Below, one piece after another: positions 9,901-20,269 of a DNA stretch of 64,000 bases (the stretch's first letter is position 1; each line of letters starts with the position of its first letter). Made by a program: the position numbers and the translations under genes. Origin of the DNA: Paenibacillus pedocola (GTDB lineage: Bacteria; Bacillota; Bacilli; Paenibacillales; Paenibacillaceae). The DNA is taken from NCBI RefSeq assembly GCF_031599675.1, contig NZ_CP134223.1:4836001-4900000 (forward strand), written 5' to 3'. Below the pieces are notes generated by a model. It worked only from the letters and a program-made list of their open reading frames with translations. It had not been told where the DNA came from and ran no database searches.

Positions 9901-12900
9901 GGCTTCTCTCCTCCTTTGCGGGACAGCAGGTCCCAAATAGCGTCTTTGCCGGGTTTGCCCAAGTTGTTGTACCCGTTACCCTCTACAGCCTCATCAAACT
10001 GGCATACCGGGCGGAACGAGCAGAAGGTGCAGGCCGTTTCCTGTTGAATCCTGTACGGCTGGATCGCCACATCACCTTCTGTAATGCGTGTCCCGATCTC
10101 AGTAATATTGGTTCGTACCGCAGACAGCAAATGCCCCCACTGTTCAGGTGTAGCGACAGATGCGCTGCTATAGAAGGTGCCGTCACTTTTCAGCGCTACC
10201 GGTACGATCGAGGAATGTCCTTTATCCAGTGTTGTATCCATCAGGGAGACAACCTCGCGGTCAGCGGTCAGCAGCCCTTTCATTTTGAACCGCTTGAGCA
10301 GCTCCTGCTCCGCCTGTTCCCGGTTCAGACCGTTCGGTGAAGAGAGCAGCGGATCATGCACATGGAAATACAGTGTTCCAGCCGGAAGCGCAGCTCTGCC
10401 CAGCCACTGCTCCGAGTAGGTGAGCAGCACGTCGAGATAAGTCAGCATCTGCAGCGAAAGCCCGTAATAGACTTCATGCAGCTTCAGGTCCTTCTGGCTG
10501 GACTTATAGTCGATGACCCGCAGCAGTACCCCCTGCTCGCTCTCGGCTTTGTCTACACGGTCTATCCGGCCAACAACCTCCATGACACAGCCGTTGGGCA
10601 GGGCTATTCTCAGCGGGGGAAGCTCTTTGCCCGGGCCAAAATCCAGCTCGAGCCCCGCCGGCTCAAAGCTGCCCCGGCGGGCATGCTCACCGAGAATAAC
10701 CGAGGCGCGCCCGACAATGTTCTTCAGCTTGCGGGAAATGTATCCGTATCGCTTGGTGCTCATTAGAATTTCACCCTGAAGCAGCGGGGACAGCTTGTCC
10801 ACCGTAGCCCCGGCTTCGCGCCGGCATTCCTCTGCTGTCATACTGCCCCAGCCTCTGCCTTGCTCCTGCAGGCGTTTGGCCATATCACTCAGCGCCGCAT
10901 GGAACAGCTGACCGATATCCGGCGCCTGAAGCTTGTAAAGCTGCCGTTCCTTCAATCTCAGGCCGTAGGAAGCAAAATGCGAGAAGGAGCAAGCGACGAA
11001 TTTCTCCATACGCGACACGCTGCCCCGCAGTGTTGAGCCTCCATATAACCTGAGGCTGGTATCCCGCCGCAGCGGAACCCCGCTGTTGCGGTAGAATAAT
11101 GAACCGAGCAGCCGCTCCAGCGGCAATCTCCGCTGCTTATCCCCGCTGAGGTACCAGTTATAGACATCCCACCATATTCCGGGAATCTCTACGCCCTGGC
11201 GCCATTGCCGCAGCTGCATAATCAGCATGCGCAGCGTCTGATCCCGCTGTCCGATAAAGCTAAGTTGGAGAGTCTCACCCGCAGCAGCATCCTCCGGAGA
11301 CACAGCCGGCGGGAAACCGGACAAAGAACGCTCAGCCAGTGCTCCCGGGAACATACCGTGCAATTGGCGGATAATCTCGGACGGCAGCAGCACCTTGCCT
11401 TCCTCATCCGCCGTTGCATAGCTGATCCACAGTCTGTTGCTGGCCGTCGTGAGTGCATTGTAAATAAGGAAACGTTCGTCGAGCAGCTTACGGGAAGCCC
11501 CGGGAGCCAGCTCCATACCGCTGTTCTCCAGCTGCAGCCGCTCACCCTCGGAGAGTATACCGTCCTCCTTGAATTGTGCGGGCACAACACCTTCATTAAA
11601 GCCAAGCAAAAAGGCATATTTCACGCCAGTAGTCCGGGTCCGGTCCATCGTTCCGACCAGCACCTGATCCAGCGCAGGCGGAACAAGCCCCATCCGGAGC
11701 TCGGCAAGTCCTGTCTCCAGCACTCCGGCGAACAAGTCAAACTCCAGGCGCTCTCCGCCCATCATTTCGGCAATCTGATCGAGCAAATCAAGCACCGCAT
11801 CCCATAACTGGCTGTGCTCACGGGCCAGCACAGGCTCCCCGTGCTCCAAAGCCTCTGCGCTTCGTTTCTCCAGCTTGTGCGCTGCCTCCGATTCCTGAAG
11901 GAGCAGATACACTGCTGTACACAGCTCCAGACCGCTGCGGCTTTTCTTGACCCGCTTCTCAAACGCAGACAGTGGCCCTGTAATGGCCTCGCGGCAGGCC
12001 TCCATTCTCGCCAGCAGCACTTCATCCACAACCCTGGCGCCCTCCAGCGACAGGCTCGGAATCCCCCGCCATGATTTGCCGTCGGTCCAGCGGTAGCCCT
12101 GAATGCCGCAGGCAAGCACATAGTTCTCCAGCTGGTCCATATCCTCACGGGTCAGACTGCCGTCAAGCGGAAGCAGCAGCTCAGTCTTCACACAGCGGAA
12201 CACATCCTCATAACGCCAGCGGCGGCGCACCACATCAAGTGCGGAGCGGATAAACTCCACCAGCGGGTGATGCAGCTCATTCGCCTTCTGGTCCAGAAAG
12301 AAAGGCACTCCGTAGTCTTCAAACAATGGGGCAACAAGTGACTCGTAATCGCCAATGTTCCGCATAAACACGGCCATCTCACCATATTTCGCTCCGTCCT
12401 CACGGGCCAGGCGGAGCATCTCCCGGAGTGCGCTCTCCACCTCTGTCCGGCGTGAGGAGGCAGCACTGATTGTGATCGCTTCCCTGGCCTGTGCAGCTTC
12501 TCCGCTCCAGCGTGCCCGCCGCCCGAAGCCCCGCTCCAGATGGGCAAGGGCTGGACTGTCCGCGAAACGCGGCAGAACCTGCGGAGCCAGCACCTCGTCC
12601 CACACCTCAAGACCTGCCTCTTCCGCCATCCCACGCAGCTTGATATAAGTCACAGCCGCCGGATGAAACAGCTCCAGTTCATGAGGCTGCAATCCGGACG
12701 CATAAATCCGGTCCAGGGTCAGTGCTACTGTTACCTTAGAGGCATGCAGCATTAACTCACGCAGCACTGCAAATTCCTGAGGGGTAAAGCCATGGAAGCC
12801 ATCCACCCAAATCTCAGCACCGCGAACATACGAGGAATCCTGAATATGCTCGGCCAGCTCGGCCAGACGGTCCTCTTCATCGATATACAGCCGGGACATT

Positions 12901-13421
12901 TCCTGCTCCAAATCGCTGAATACCAGCTGCAGATCATCCAGCTTGCCTGTCAGAATAGGGCTTGCCAAGGGTGACTGCCGGATGCCGGACAACTGCTCTT
13001 CCAGATCCGCAGCCCCCAGACAGCAGCGCTTCATTTCTGTGTGCAGGCTGCTTAACCGCTCGACGAAACCGGGCCTGTCGCTGGACGCGCCAAACAGCTT
13101 CAGCTCATCCTTGCGGCGGCTGATGATTTTGTAGATCAGCATTTTTTTGCCTTCCTCGCTGATCGGCAGACTGGCGCTGCCACCCGTCTCCTGCTTTACC
13201 CGGTAAGCCAGCCGGGAGAAGCTGAGCGTCTGGGCGCGGATGCTGCCCTTCACTTTCCCGCTGCTCAGAAGCCCCCGTTCCGCCCCGAATGAGCCCTGCT
13301 CCGGCACAAGCACAATAATCGGCGCTCCCAGCGGCTCCGATTCCAGCCGGGAGGAGACCTCCTCCCATATTTTTGTTGTCTTGCCGCTGCCCGAGCGGCC
13401 GATCAAAAAGTTTACCGTCAT
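9897..13421 (-). CDS. addB: AddB, iron-sulfur nuclease subunit of AddAB
   Basis: Second subunit of the AddAB recombination complex, with an inactive helicase-like N-terminus and an active nuclease. The protein starts MTVNFLIGRSGSGKT (Walker A). It ends with a RecB-family nuclease (VIDYKSSQKD) and the four-cysteine iron-sulfur site: one Cys in the KFVACSF segment, then the C-terminal ACTFCSFRPVCQF cluster. I chose the ATG at 13421 because AAGGAG lies just upstream and conserved sequence begins there; the open frame extends 17 codons further to 13472. 1174 residues is the normal length. It is the first gene of addB-addA-sbcD-sbcC. Confidence 0.97.
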   Translation of the reverse strand: MTVNFLIGRSGSGKTTKIWEEVSSRLESEPLGAPIIVLVPEQGSFGAERGLLSSGKVKGSIRAQTLSFSRLAYRVKQETGGSASLPISEEGKKMLIYKIISRRKDELKLFGASSDRPGFVERLSSLHTEMKRCCLGAADLEEQLSGIRQSPLASPILTGKLDDLQLVFSDLEQEMSRLYIDEEDRLAELAEHIQDSSYVRGAEIWVDGFHGFTPQEFAVLRELMLHASKVTVALTLDRIYASGLQPHELELFHPAAVTYIKLRGMAEEAGLEVWDEVLAPQVLPRFADSPALAHLERGFGRRARWSGEAAQAREAITISAASSRRTEVESALREMLRLAREDGAKYGEMAVFMRNIGDYESLVAPLFEDYGVPFFLDQKANELHHPLVEFIRSALDVVRRRWRYEDVFRCVKTELLLPLDGSLTREDMDQLENYVLACGIQGYRWTDGKSWRGIPSLSLEGARVVDEVLLARMEACREAITGPLSAFEKRVKKSRSGLELCTAVYLLLQESEAAHKLEKRSAEALEHGEPVLAREHSQLWDAVLDLLDQIAEMMGGERLEFDLFAGVLETGLAELRMGLVPPALDQVLVGTMDRTRTTGVKYAFLLGFNEGVVPAQFKEDGILSEGERLQLENSGMELAPGASRKLLDERFLIYNALTTASNRLWISYATADEEGKVLLPSEIIRQLHGMFPGALAERSLSGFPPAVSPEDAAAGETLQLSFIGQRDQTLRMLIMQLRQWRQGVEIPGIWWDVYNWYLSGDKQRRLPLERLLGSLFYRNSGVPLRRDTSLRLYGGSTLRGSVSRMEKFVACSFSHFASYGLRLKERQLYKLQAPDIGQLFHAALSDMAKRLQEQGRGWGSMTAEECRREAGATVDKLSPLLQGEILMSTKRYGYISRKLKNIVGRASVILGEHARRGSFEPAGLELDFGPGKELPPLRIALPNGCVMEVVGRIDRVDKAESEQGVLLRVIDYKSSQKDLKLHEVYYGLSLQMLTYLDVLLTYSEQWLGRAALPAGTLYFHVHDPLLSSPNGLNREQAEQELLKRFKMKGLLTADREVVSLMDTTLDKGHSSIVPVALKSDGTFYSSASVATPEQWGHLLSAVRTNITEIGTRITEGDVAIQPYRIQQETACTFCSFRPVCQFDEAVEGNGYNNLGKPGKDAIWDLLSRKGGEKP

Positions 13422-13572
13422 TGCAGTAGACTCCTTCCGTGGCGGAGATAAGGTGAATCCATAACAACACAAGGTGTTGCATTCGTCCCAACATTATAGC
13501 ATATCTCTACCTCACGGAACAGAACGTACGTTTGCCATTGTTTTCAAATCTCAATATTTACCTGTAGAGAAC

Positions 13573-13615
13573 GCACAAAGGGACTGACCGCCTTACGGTG
13601 TCATTCCCTTTGTGC
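13573..13615. terminator. Long inverted repeat downstream of the acetyltransferase gene
   Basis: GCACAAAGGGA at the left pairs with TCCCTTTGTGC at the right, and the pairing continues inward for a near-perfect stem of about 19 bp. Neither side has a strong T-run, so this may be a weak terminator or a processing hairpin between the acetyltransferase gene and addB. Confidence 0.5.
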
Positions 13616-13662
13616 CTGCTCATATTTCCAGCCGCCTGCAGTCCTGTTAAGCCTGGCGCTGG

Positions 13663-14659
<997 letters not shown>

Positions 14660-14706
14660 ATTTAACTCCTTATAAATTGAACTTCTGAGTATTATACTTT
14701 GGATCA

Positions 14707-14893
14707 GCCGTGACTACAGAGAATATTTGGACTTCCAGCCGCTGCCCATCTGCAGATTTCTTGAATTCATACCGCTGTTAGCGGTGGAAATCCGCAGACT
14801 GCTTATGCTTCCGAAGTGAGCTTTCCTACGGAAAGCTTTTAGGCGGACGCTACCGCTCTGTAAGGCTCAAAATTCCCTTCCGCCACTCTTTCC
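14707..14893. repeat. Dispersed intergenic repeat, copy A
   Basis: This stretch matches 23372-23515. The first 38 nt are nearly identical, beginning GCCGTGACTACAGAGAATAT. Both copies then share TCTGCAGATTTC paired with a later GAAAT..GCAGA, a GGCGGACGCTAC block, and an AAAATTCCC-TCCG-CACT end. Copy A has about 40 extra nt, a perfect 8-bp hairpin (AGCTTTCC/GGAAAGCT) inserted before the GGCGGACGC block. It lies between the RlmI-like and MarR genes. Confidence 0.8.
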
Positions 14894-15005
14894 TCGTGTA
14901 TGTTTCCAGTTCAACTGTATGAGCGCATTTTTTGTTGCAAATACAATAAAAATACCATGAACTAAATCTACTCTAATTTTGTTGTATTTACAACAAATTA
15001 ATAGT

Positions 15006-15036
15006 AAAAAAAGAGCCTCCGCTTCCGGAGACTCTT
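15006..15036 (-). terminator. Intrinsic terminator of the RlmI-like methyltransferase gene
   Basis: An 11-bp stem (one mismatch) with a 4-nt loop is followed on the minus strand by seven T. It begins 24 nt after the methyltransferase stop. Confidence 0.85.
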
Positions 15037-15059
15037 GCCTACCCAGCCTTACGGCTGCA

Positions 15060-16460
15060 TTATTTCTTGCTGGTGACTTCAAAAATCGCAAACTTCAGAT
15101 AATGTCCTTCGTCCACGCCGAGGATTTGCGGATGATCCTTGCCTGCGGCCCGCCATTCAATCAGTCTCAGCACTTTGCCCGCATCTTTCGCCGCTTCAGC
15201 AATGGTATCCAGGAACAGCTGCGGCTGCATATGGTACGAGCAGCTTGCCGTTACCAGGTATCCGCCCTCGTTGACCAGCTTCATACCGTGCAGGTTGATA
15301 TCCTTGTAACCGCGGCAGGCTCCTGCTACTGCGCTTTTAGTTTTGGCAAACGCAGGCGGGTCAAGAATAACGACATCCCAGGTGCGCCCGCCGCCGGCTG
15401 TCATCGGCTTTGCTGTATCTGTTTTGGCCGCCGGCTTACCGCCGGACTTGGCTTCCCCCGTACCCGTTGCCCGCTCGGAACGCTCTTCTAAGCCTTTTAC
15501 CTGATTGCGCAAAAAGGCAAAAGCATCATCTACGACAAACTCAACGCGGTCCGTGAATCCGTTCAGCTCCACGTTCGCTTTGGCGCTCTCAATCGCATGA
15601 GCGGAAACATCCAGGCAGGTTACCTTTTTCGCTCCGTATTTGCAGGCATGCAGCGTAAAGCTGCCTGTATGCGCAAAGCATTCCAGCACTGTCGCCCCGT
15701 CCCAGTATGGGAATGTGACCGGCTTACCGCTTTTATTGACTGGCAAAGTCTTCTTGTCCCCGTCTTCCGTCTCTACTTCCTGCAGCGTAATTCCGCTGCG
15801 TCCGCCCCAGCCCTTGATCAGCGGTGCAATGGAAGCCCTGTTCTCGCGCTGATCGAAGAAATAGCCGGTCTTCTGGCCTTCTTCAATATCGACGATGACC
15901 TTCAGGCCATTCTCGCTTACCGTAATGTGGCGCGGGCAATCCCCGTACAATACGCCGGTTCTTTGCTCCAGTCCCTCCAGTTCGCGGACGGAAACATCGC
16001 TGCGTTCATAAATACCGCGCGGAGCCATTACCTGCACCAGCGCCTCCACAATCTCGGTGCGGCACTTGTCCATGCCGAGTGTCAACAGCTGCACGACCAG
16101 AATCTCACCGAACCGGTCAATAATCAGACCGGGCAGAAAATCCGCTTCCCCATACACGAAGCGGTAAGCGTCCGCTCCCGGCAGAAACCGTTCCCTATGC
16201 TGCAGACAGCTCGTAAACCGCTCGATAAAAAATGCCGTATCCATTGCCGCCAGTGGGGCCTGGGATACAATTCGTACCCGGATCTGCGAAGCCGGATTGT
16301 AATAACCTGACGCCAGAAACCGGCCCTGATGTGTAAGCACATCCACCAAACCGCCAGCCTGCGGATCTCCGTCCACTGAGGCTACCTCGCTGGCGTACAC
16401 CCACGGGTGACCCTGTTCCAGTCTTTTTTTGCGGTTTCGTTCCAGAATAACCGATGCCAA
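15060..16460 (-). CDS. RlmI-like 23S rRNA cytosine-C5 methyltransferase
   Basis: SAM-dependent RNA m5C methyltransferase of the RlmI/YwbD type. The N-terminal PUA-like part carries KKRLEQGHPWVYASEV; the catalytic part has VLECFAHTGSFTLHA (SAM site), VILDPPAFAKTKS and LVTASCSYHM with the expected cysteine. The frame is open to 16544 but the family start (SVILERNRKK) follows a TTG at 16460 preceded by AGGGAG, so I chose that (466 residues); an ATG at 16499 is the alternative. The protein is longer than usual because of two low-complexity inserts, one before the SAM motif (about 15690-15800) and one rich in Gly/Lys/Ala before DPPAF (about 15390-15500). Confidence 0.9.
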   Translation of the reverse strand: MASVILERNRKKRLEQGHPWVYASEVASVDGDPQAGGLVDVLTHQGRFLASGYYNPASQIRVRIVSQAPLAAMDTAFFIERFTSCLQHRERFLPGADAYRFVYGEADFLPGLIIDRFGEILVVQLLTLGMDKCRTEIVEALVQVMAPRGIYERSDVSVRELEGLEQRTGVLYGDCPRHITVSENGLKVIVDIEEGQKTGYFFDQRENRASIAPLIKGWGGRSGITLQEVETEDGDKKTLPVNKSGKPVTFPYWDGATVLECFAHTGSFTLHACKYGAKKVTCLDVSAHAIESAKANVELNGFTDRVEFVVDDAFAFLRNQVKGLEERSERATGTGEAKSGGKPAAKTDTAKPMTAGGGRTWDVVILDPPAFAKTKSAVAGACRGYKDINLHGMKLVNEGGYLVTASCSYHMQPQLFLDTIAEAAKDAGKVLRLIEWRAAGKDHPQILGVDEGHYLKFAIFEVTSKK

Positions 16461-16558
16461 TGACTTCAACTCCCTGTTCTTGTTGATGATTTCATACATG
16501 TCCACTGCAATGCATTCATATATTGGTGTACAACCCCCGTTCAAAGGAGCCTGTCCTT

Positions 16559-17551
16559 ATGATCCGTGACCTGCTGTTCCCTGTCCTATACGGCCTTGTT
16601 ATTTTCCTTGCCGGCATGAAGGTGATGGAGGCTGCGCTGGCGAAGCTAGCCGGCCCGCTGCTTACGCGGAGTCTGCATAAAGCCACCTCCACGCCCTTAA
16701 AAGGCCTCATCGCCAGCAGCCTGCTGTCGGCGATGCTGCAGAGCAGCACAGCGGTTACCGTGCTGACCATCGGCATGGTCAATGCCGGGCTGCTCACCTA
16801 TGCCCGCACGCTGGGCATCATTCTAGGCAGCAACATCGGCACCTGCCTGACGACTGAGCTGATCGGACTGCAGATCAGCACGATGGCTGCGCCGCTGCTC
16901 ACCGCGGCGCTGTGCCTCTGGGCTGCGGCGGTCATGCTCGGCGAGCTCCCGCCCTTCTCCTGGCGGGCAGCCGAAGCCTGCCGCCGTATCTCCGGGCCGC
17001 TCCAGTTCATCAGCCTGGCGGTGGCCGGCTTTGCACTGGTGCTGTGGGGGATCGCTGTCATGCAGTCGATCGGCCCGGCTCTTCAGGCCAGCGGACTGTT
17101 CCGCTGGTTCCTGGACCATGCGGCGACCAGCGCGCTGTGGGGTCTGGCTGCCGGAGCCTGCCTGACCGCTATGCTGCACAGCAGCGCGGCGGTCATCGGC
17201 ATGGCAATGGGCCTCGCGGCTTCAGGCACAATGCCGCCCGAGCTCGGCATCGCCATCGTGCTCGGTGCAAACGTCGGCACCTGTGTCACCGCCGTCATCG
17301 CTGCCATCGGTGGTTCAGCATCCGGCAAGTTTGTTGCCGGATCGCATGTAGCGCTCAATGTCGGCGGCGCGCTGCTGTTCCTGCCCTTTATCGGGCCGCT
17401 CCAGAGCCTATCCGCCGCGCTTGGCGGCGGGCCGGCCTCGCAGCTCGCCCACGCCCAGACGATCTTCAACGTCGTCTGTTCACTCGCGGTGCTGCCGCTG
17501 TGCTACCTGCCGCTCTGGTCCAGAATCGAGCAGCGCCTCAGCCGCACATAA
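16559..17551 (+). CDS. Na/Pi-cotransporter family membrane protein
   Basis: Polytopic membrane protein of the Na+/phosphate symporter (PhoU-less NptA/YjbB) family, likely importing or exporting phosphate. The two inverted QSST-type repeats are visible: SAMLQSSTAVTVLTIGMVNAGLL with GSNIGTCLTTE, and TAMLHSSAAVIGMAMGLAASG with GANVGTCVTAVIAAIGG. About eight hydrophobic helices are evident. The frame is open to 16523, but the ATG at 16559 has AAAGGAG 8 nt upstream, giving 330 residues. It is divergent from the RlmI-like gene with about 98 bp between starts, and convergent with the ECF transporter operon. Confidence 0.9.
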   Translation: MIRDLLFPVLYGLVIFLAGMKVMEAALAKLAGPLLTRSLHKATSTPLKGLIASSLLSAMLQSSTAVTVLTIGMVNAGLLTYARTLGIILGSNIGTCLTTELIGLQISTMAAPLLTAALCLWAAAVMLGELPPFSWRAAEACRRISGPLQFISLAVAGFALVLWGIAVMQSIGPALQASGLFRWFLDHAATSALWGLAAGACLTAMLHSSAAVIGMAMGLAASGTMPPELGIAIVLGANVGTCVTAVIAAIGGSASGKFVAGSHVALNVGGALLFLPFIGPLQSLSAALGGGPASQLAHAQTIFNVVCSLAVLPLCYLPLWSRIEQRLSRT

Positions 17552-17559
17552 CTCCGCAC

Positions 17560-17585
17560 AGAAGGCTTCCTGCCGGAAGCCTTCT
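17560..17585. terminator. Terminator hairpin between convergent genes
   Basis: A perfect 11-bp stem with loop TGCC lies just after the symporter stop. Only a short T-rich tail follows, so strength is uncertain. It may serve both this gene and the convergent ECF operon. Confidence 0.65.
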
Positions 17586-17641
17586 TAATCGCCGTATTAT
17601 TATACTTCAAACAGCCTTGCAATACTAATGGTTTCTCGAGT

Positions 17642-18469
17642 TTAAAAGATACTGTAGAACCTTGAACCATCGTAAAAGGTAACCACTGTCGATCCTGCAG
17701 CAATAGCCAGAATCATTCCTAAGGCGAGATAGTCCCTTCGGGTGAACGGACGGCCCCGGTACCAGGTCCGTTTCCTGCCGTTGCCGAAGCCGCGCAGCTC
17801 CATCGCCGTGCTGATCTTCTCAATCCGCTCAATACTCGCCAGAATCAGCGGCAGCAGAATCGACACGATATTTTTCAGCCGTGCCGGCAGCTTCTCCTTG
17901 CGGGAAATATCAATTCCCCGGGCCTGGGCGGAGAAGGCGATATTCTCGTAATCCCGCTGAATGTCGGGAATATAGCGCAAAGCCAGCGATACGGAATAAG
18001 CGATTTTATAGTGAACTCCGATCCGGTTCAGTGATGAGGCAAATTCACCGGGATCGGTTGTCAGCAGGAACAGCAGCGCCATCGGAATGACTACGGAATA
18101 TTTCAGCGCGATATTGAACTGATAGAACAGCTGCTCAGCTGTTACAGTATACCTCCCTGCCAGATGAACAAGATCATGGCGTGTGCCGTAAATCTGCGTT
18201 CCCTCCAGCGGAGAGAAGATAAAGATCGCCAGTTGATTCAATAAAAAAAAGAGCAGAATGAAGTAGAGCACAAAGGCATAATCCTGAAATCGCACCCGCG
18301 AGATCCTGAAGATCACTAGGCTGAACAACAGCATCAGAATCAGGCACCGGGTATCATATGTAATCATTGCCGAAACCGACCAGACCGCGAACACAAGCAG
18401 CTTCGTTGCTCCCGTCAGCCGGTGTACCGGCGAATCCTGGTTCGTAAACGTCAGCATTTTAGCTTTCAT
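17642..18469 (-). CDS. ECF transporter T component (EcfT family)
   Basis: Transmembrane coupling protein of an energy-coupling-factor importer. The 275-residue protein has several hydrophobic helices and the typical cytoplasmic coupling helix region, with LALRYIPDIQRDYENIAFSAQARGID and a second ERIEKISTAMELRGFG segment; the two Ala-Arg-Gly / Leu-Arg-Gly motifs are the contacts with the ATPases. Its start overlaps the ATPase stop by 4 bp (ATGA type), so the two are coupled. It is the last gene of the S-ATPase-T operon. Confidence 0.93.
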   Translation of the reverse strand: MKAKMLTFTNQDSPVHRLTGATKLLVFAVWSVSAMITYDTRCLILMLLFSLVIFRISRVRFQDYAFVLYFILLFFLLNQLAIFIFSPLEGTQIYGTRHDLVHLAGRYTVTAEQLFYQFNIALKYSVVIPMALLFLLTTDPGEFASSLNRIGVHYKIAYSVSLALRYIPDIQRDYENIAFSAQARGIDISRKEKLPARLKNIVSILLPLILASIERIEKISTAMELRGFGNGRKRTWYRGRPFTRRDYLALGMILAIAAGSTVVTFYDGSRFYSIF

Positions 18470-20172
18470 CTGTGGCGGACCCTCCTGTCAAAAGCAATGA
18501 ACCGGCGGACCAGCTCTTCCGGCTGACCCACTCCCGCCTTTAACGCCAAGGTAAACAGCGAAGTTTCCTTGAGGTTGGCACGCTCCACCACGGCACGGTC
18601 CGTCAGAATCCGCTCCGGCCGGTCATCGGCAAGCTTTTTCCCGTCCGCCAGTACGATGGTCCGCTGCGCATACTCCAGCATCAGATGCATGTCATGCGTG
18701 ATCATGATCACCGTAATTCCCCGGCTGTTCAAGCCCCGCAGAAATTCCATCATTTCATTGTAATGCCGGTAATCCTGCCCCGCGGTCGGTTCATCCAGAA
18801 TGATCACCTCAGGCTCAAGAACCAGAATAGAAGCGATCGTAACCCGTTTCTTCTGCCCATAGCTAAGCGCAGAAACCGGCCATTCGCGGAATTCATACAG
18901 GCCGCATACTTTAAGGACCTCATGGACGCGTCCGCGAATGATATCCTCCGGAATCCCGCGCATCCTCAGCCCCAGTGCAATCTCGTCGTATATAAGCGTC
19001 TTGGAGATCATGTGATTGGGGTTCTGTGTGACAAAACCGATTTTCTCCGCCCGCTCCTTGATCGTATCCCGGCTGATATCCCGTCCGTTCAGCAGAATCG
19101 CTCCCGAGGACGGGCGGTAAAAGCCGCAGATCAGCTTCGATACCGTCGACTTACCAGCACCGTTTCTCCCGGCGATCGCCAGCATTTCGCCCCGGTTAAC
19201 GGTCAGCGACAGCCGGTGCAGCACCTCCGTATCCCGCTCGTAGCCGAAGGAAACCTCTCTCAGCTCAAGCAGCGGGGAAGCCTCCAGAACCTCCGCTTCC
19301 TCCGCACAGCTGTCCATCCATTGCTGAAGCCTGTCTGCATGTCCCTCCATCCGGAGCTGATCCAGATGCTGGGGCTGCATGTCCGGAGTAATGACAAGAC
19401 CTGCATATTTGAGTGCCGTCAGATACAGCGGCTCCCGGAGGCCCGCTTCAGCCAGCAGACTGGAGCTTAGCAGCTCAGCCGCAGGCAGATCACCGGCAAT
19501 TGCCCCGTCCTTCATCACAATAATCCGGTCCACCGGCCTGTGCAGCACCTCTTCCAGACGATGCTCAATAATAATTGCCGTTTTGCCGGTTTCGCGCTGG
19601 AGCCGGTCGATCAGTTCAATCGTCTTGGTCCCGGTGTATGGATCTAAGCTGGCCAGCGGCTCGTCGAACAGCAAAATATCAACATTGCCGACTAGGACTC
19701 CAGCCAGCATGGTTTTTTGCTTTTGTCCGCCGGACAGCTCCTGGGGTGAAGCAGCCAGCAGCTCGTGAATATCAACAGCTCTGGCCGCAGCCTCTACCCG
19801 CTCGGTCATCTCCTGCTTAGGCACTGCCCCGTTCTCCAGCACAAACGCGATATCTTCACCAACAGTAAGACCGACGAACTGGCCGTCCGGGTCCTGCAGC
19901 ACCGTTCCCGTTATTTCCGCTAACCCAGCGATGCTTAGTCCACTCTGCTCCTGTCCCATAATCCGCAGGCTGCCGCTCATTTCTCCCGGGTAATAAAAGG
20001 GAATCAGCCCGTTGATGCAATGGGCCAGGGTGCTCTTGCCGGAACCGGAAGGGCCAACGATCAGCACCTTCTCCCCTTCGTTTATACTCAAGGTTATTCC
20101 GCGCAGCGTCGGCTCCTGCTGAGCGCGGTAGGTGAAGCTGAAATCCGTAAATTCAATAACCGCTTTACTCAT
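18466..20172 (-). CDS. ECF transporter fused double ATPase (YkoD-like)
   Basis: Energy-coupling ATPase with two ABC domains in one chain (568 residues). Domain 1 has GPSGSGKST, LSGGQKQK and LLFDEPLASLDP. Domain 2 has GRNGAGKST, a variant signature LSYGQKKR and ILDEPTAGQD, ending with THDMHLML. The start at 20172 is chosen because AGAGGAAG precedes it and the MSKAVIEF strand begins the fold; the open frame extends 25 codons further. It lies between the S component, about 98 bp upstream with an intervening hairpin, and EcfT. In many Bacillota the two ATPases are separate, so the fused form points to a dedicated rather than shared module. Confidence 0.93.
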   Translation of the reverse strand: MSKAVIEFTDFSFTYRAQQEPTLRGITLSINEGEKVLIVGPSGSGKSTLAHCINGLIPFYYPGEMSGSLRIMGQEQSGLSIAGLAEITGTVLQDPDGQFVGLTVGEDIAFVLENGAVPKQEMTERVEAAARAVDIHELLAASPQELSGGQKQKTMLAGVLVGNVDILLFDEPLASLDPYTGTKTIELIDRLQRETGKTAIIIEHRLEEVLHRPVDRIIVMKDGAIAGDLPAAELLSSSLLAEAGLREPLYLTALKYAGLVITPDMQPQHLDQLRMEGHADRLQQWMDSCAEEAEVLEASPLLELREVSFGYERDTEVLHRLSLTVNRGEMLAIAGRNGAGKSTVSKLICGFYRPSSGAILLNGRDISRDTIKERAEKIGFVTQNPNHMISKTLIYDEIALGLRMRGIPEDIIRGRVHEVLKVCGLYEFREWPVSALSYGQKKRVTIASILVLEPEVIILDEPTAGQDYRHYNEMMEFLRGLNSRGITVIMITHDMHLMLEYAQRTIVLADGKKLADDRPERILTDRAVVERANLKETSLFTLALKAGVGQPEELVRRFIAFDRRVRHR

Positions 20173-20223
20173 AATTGATCTTCCTCTTTCAGCTGTATCA
20201 TGAAGCTGTATTTTCTCTATTTC

Positions 20224-20259
20224 AACAGAAAAGCCGGTGATTGTCACCGGCTTTCTGTT
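20224..20259 (-). terminator. Intra-operon hairpin between the ECF S component and ATPase genes
   Basis: A strong hairpin (AACAGAAA.GCCGGTGA with its complement) lies between two genes of one apparent operon. The T-run after it is weak, so it may give partial termination or protect the upstream mRNA end, setting S component levels above ATPase levels. Confidence 0.6.
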
Positions 20260-20269
20260 AAATACTATG

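Noticed and set aside
14867-15091. 74-codon minus-strand frame
   Set aside because: It overlaps the terminator and the end of the RlmI-like gene and has no ribosome site.
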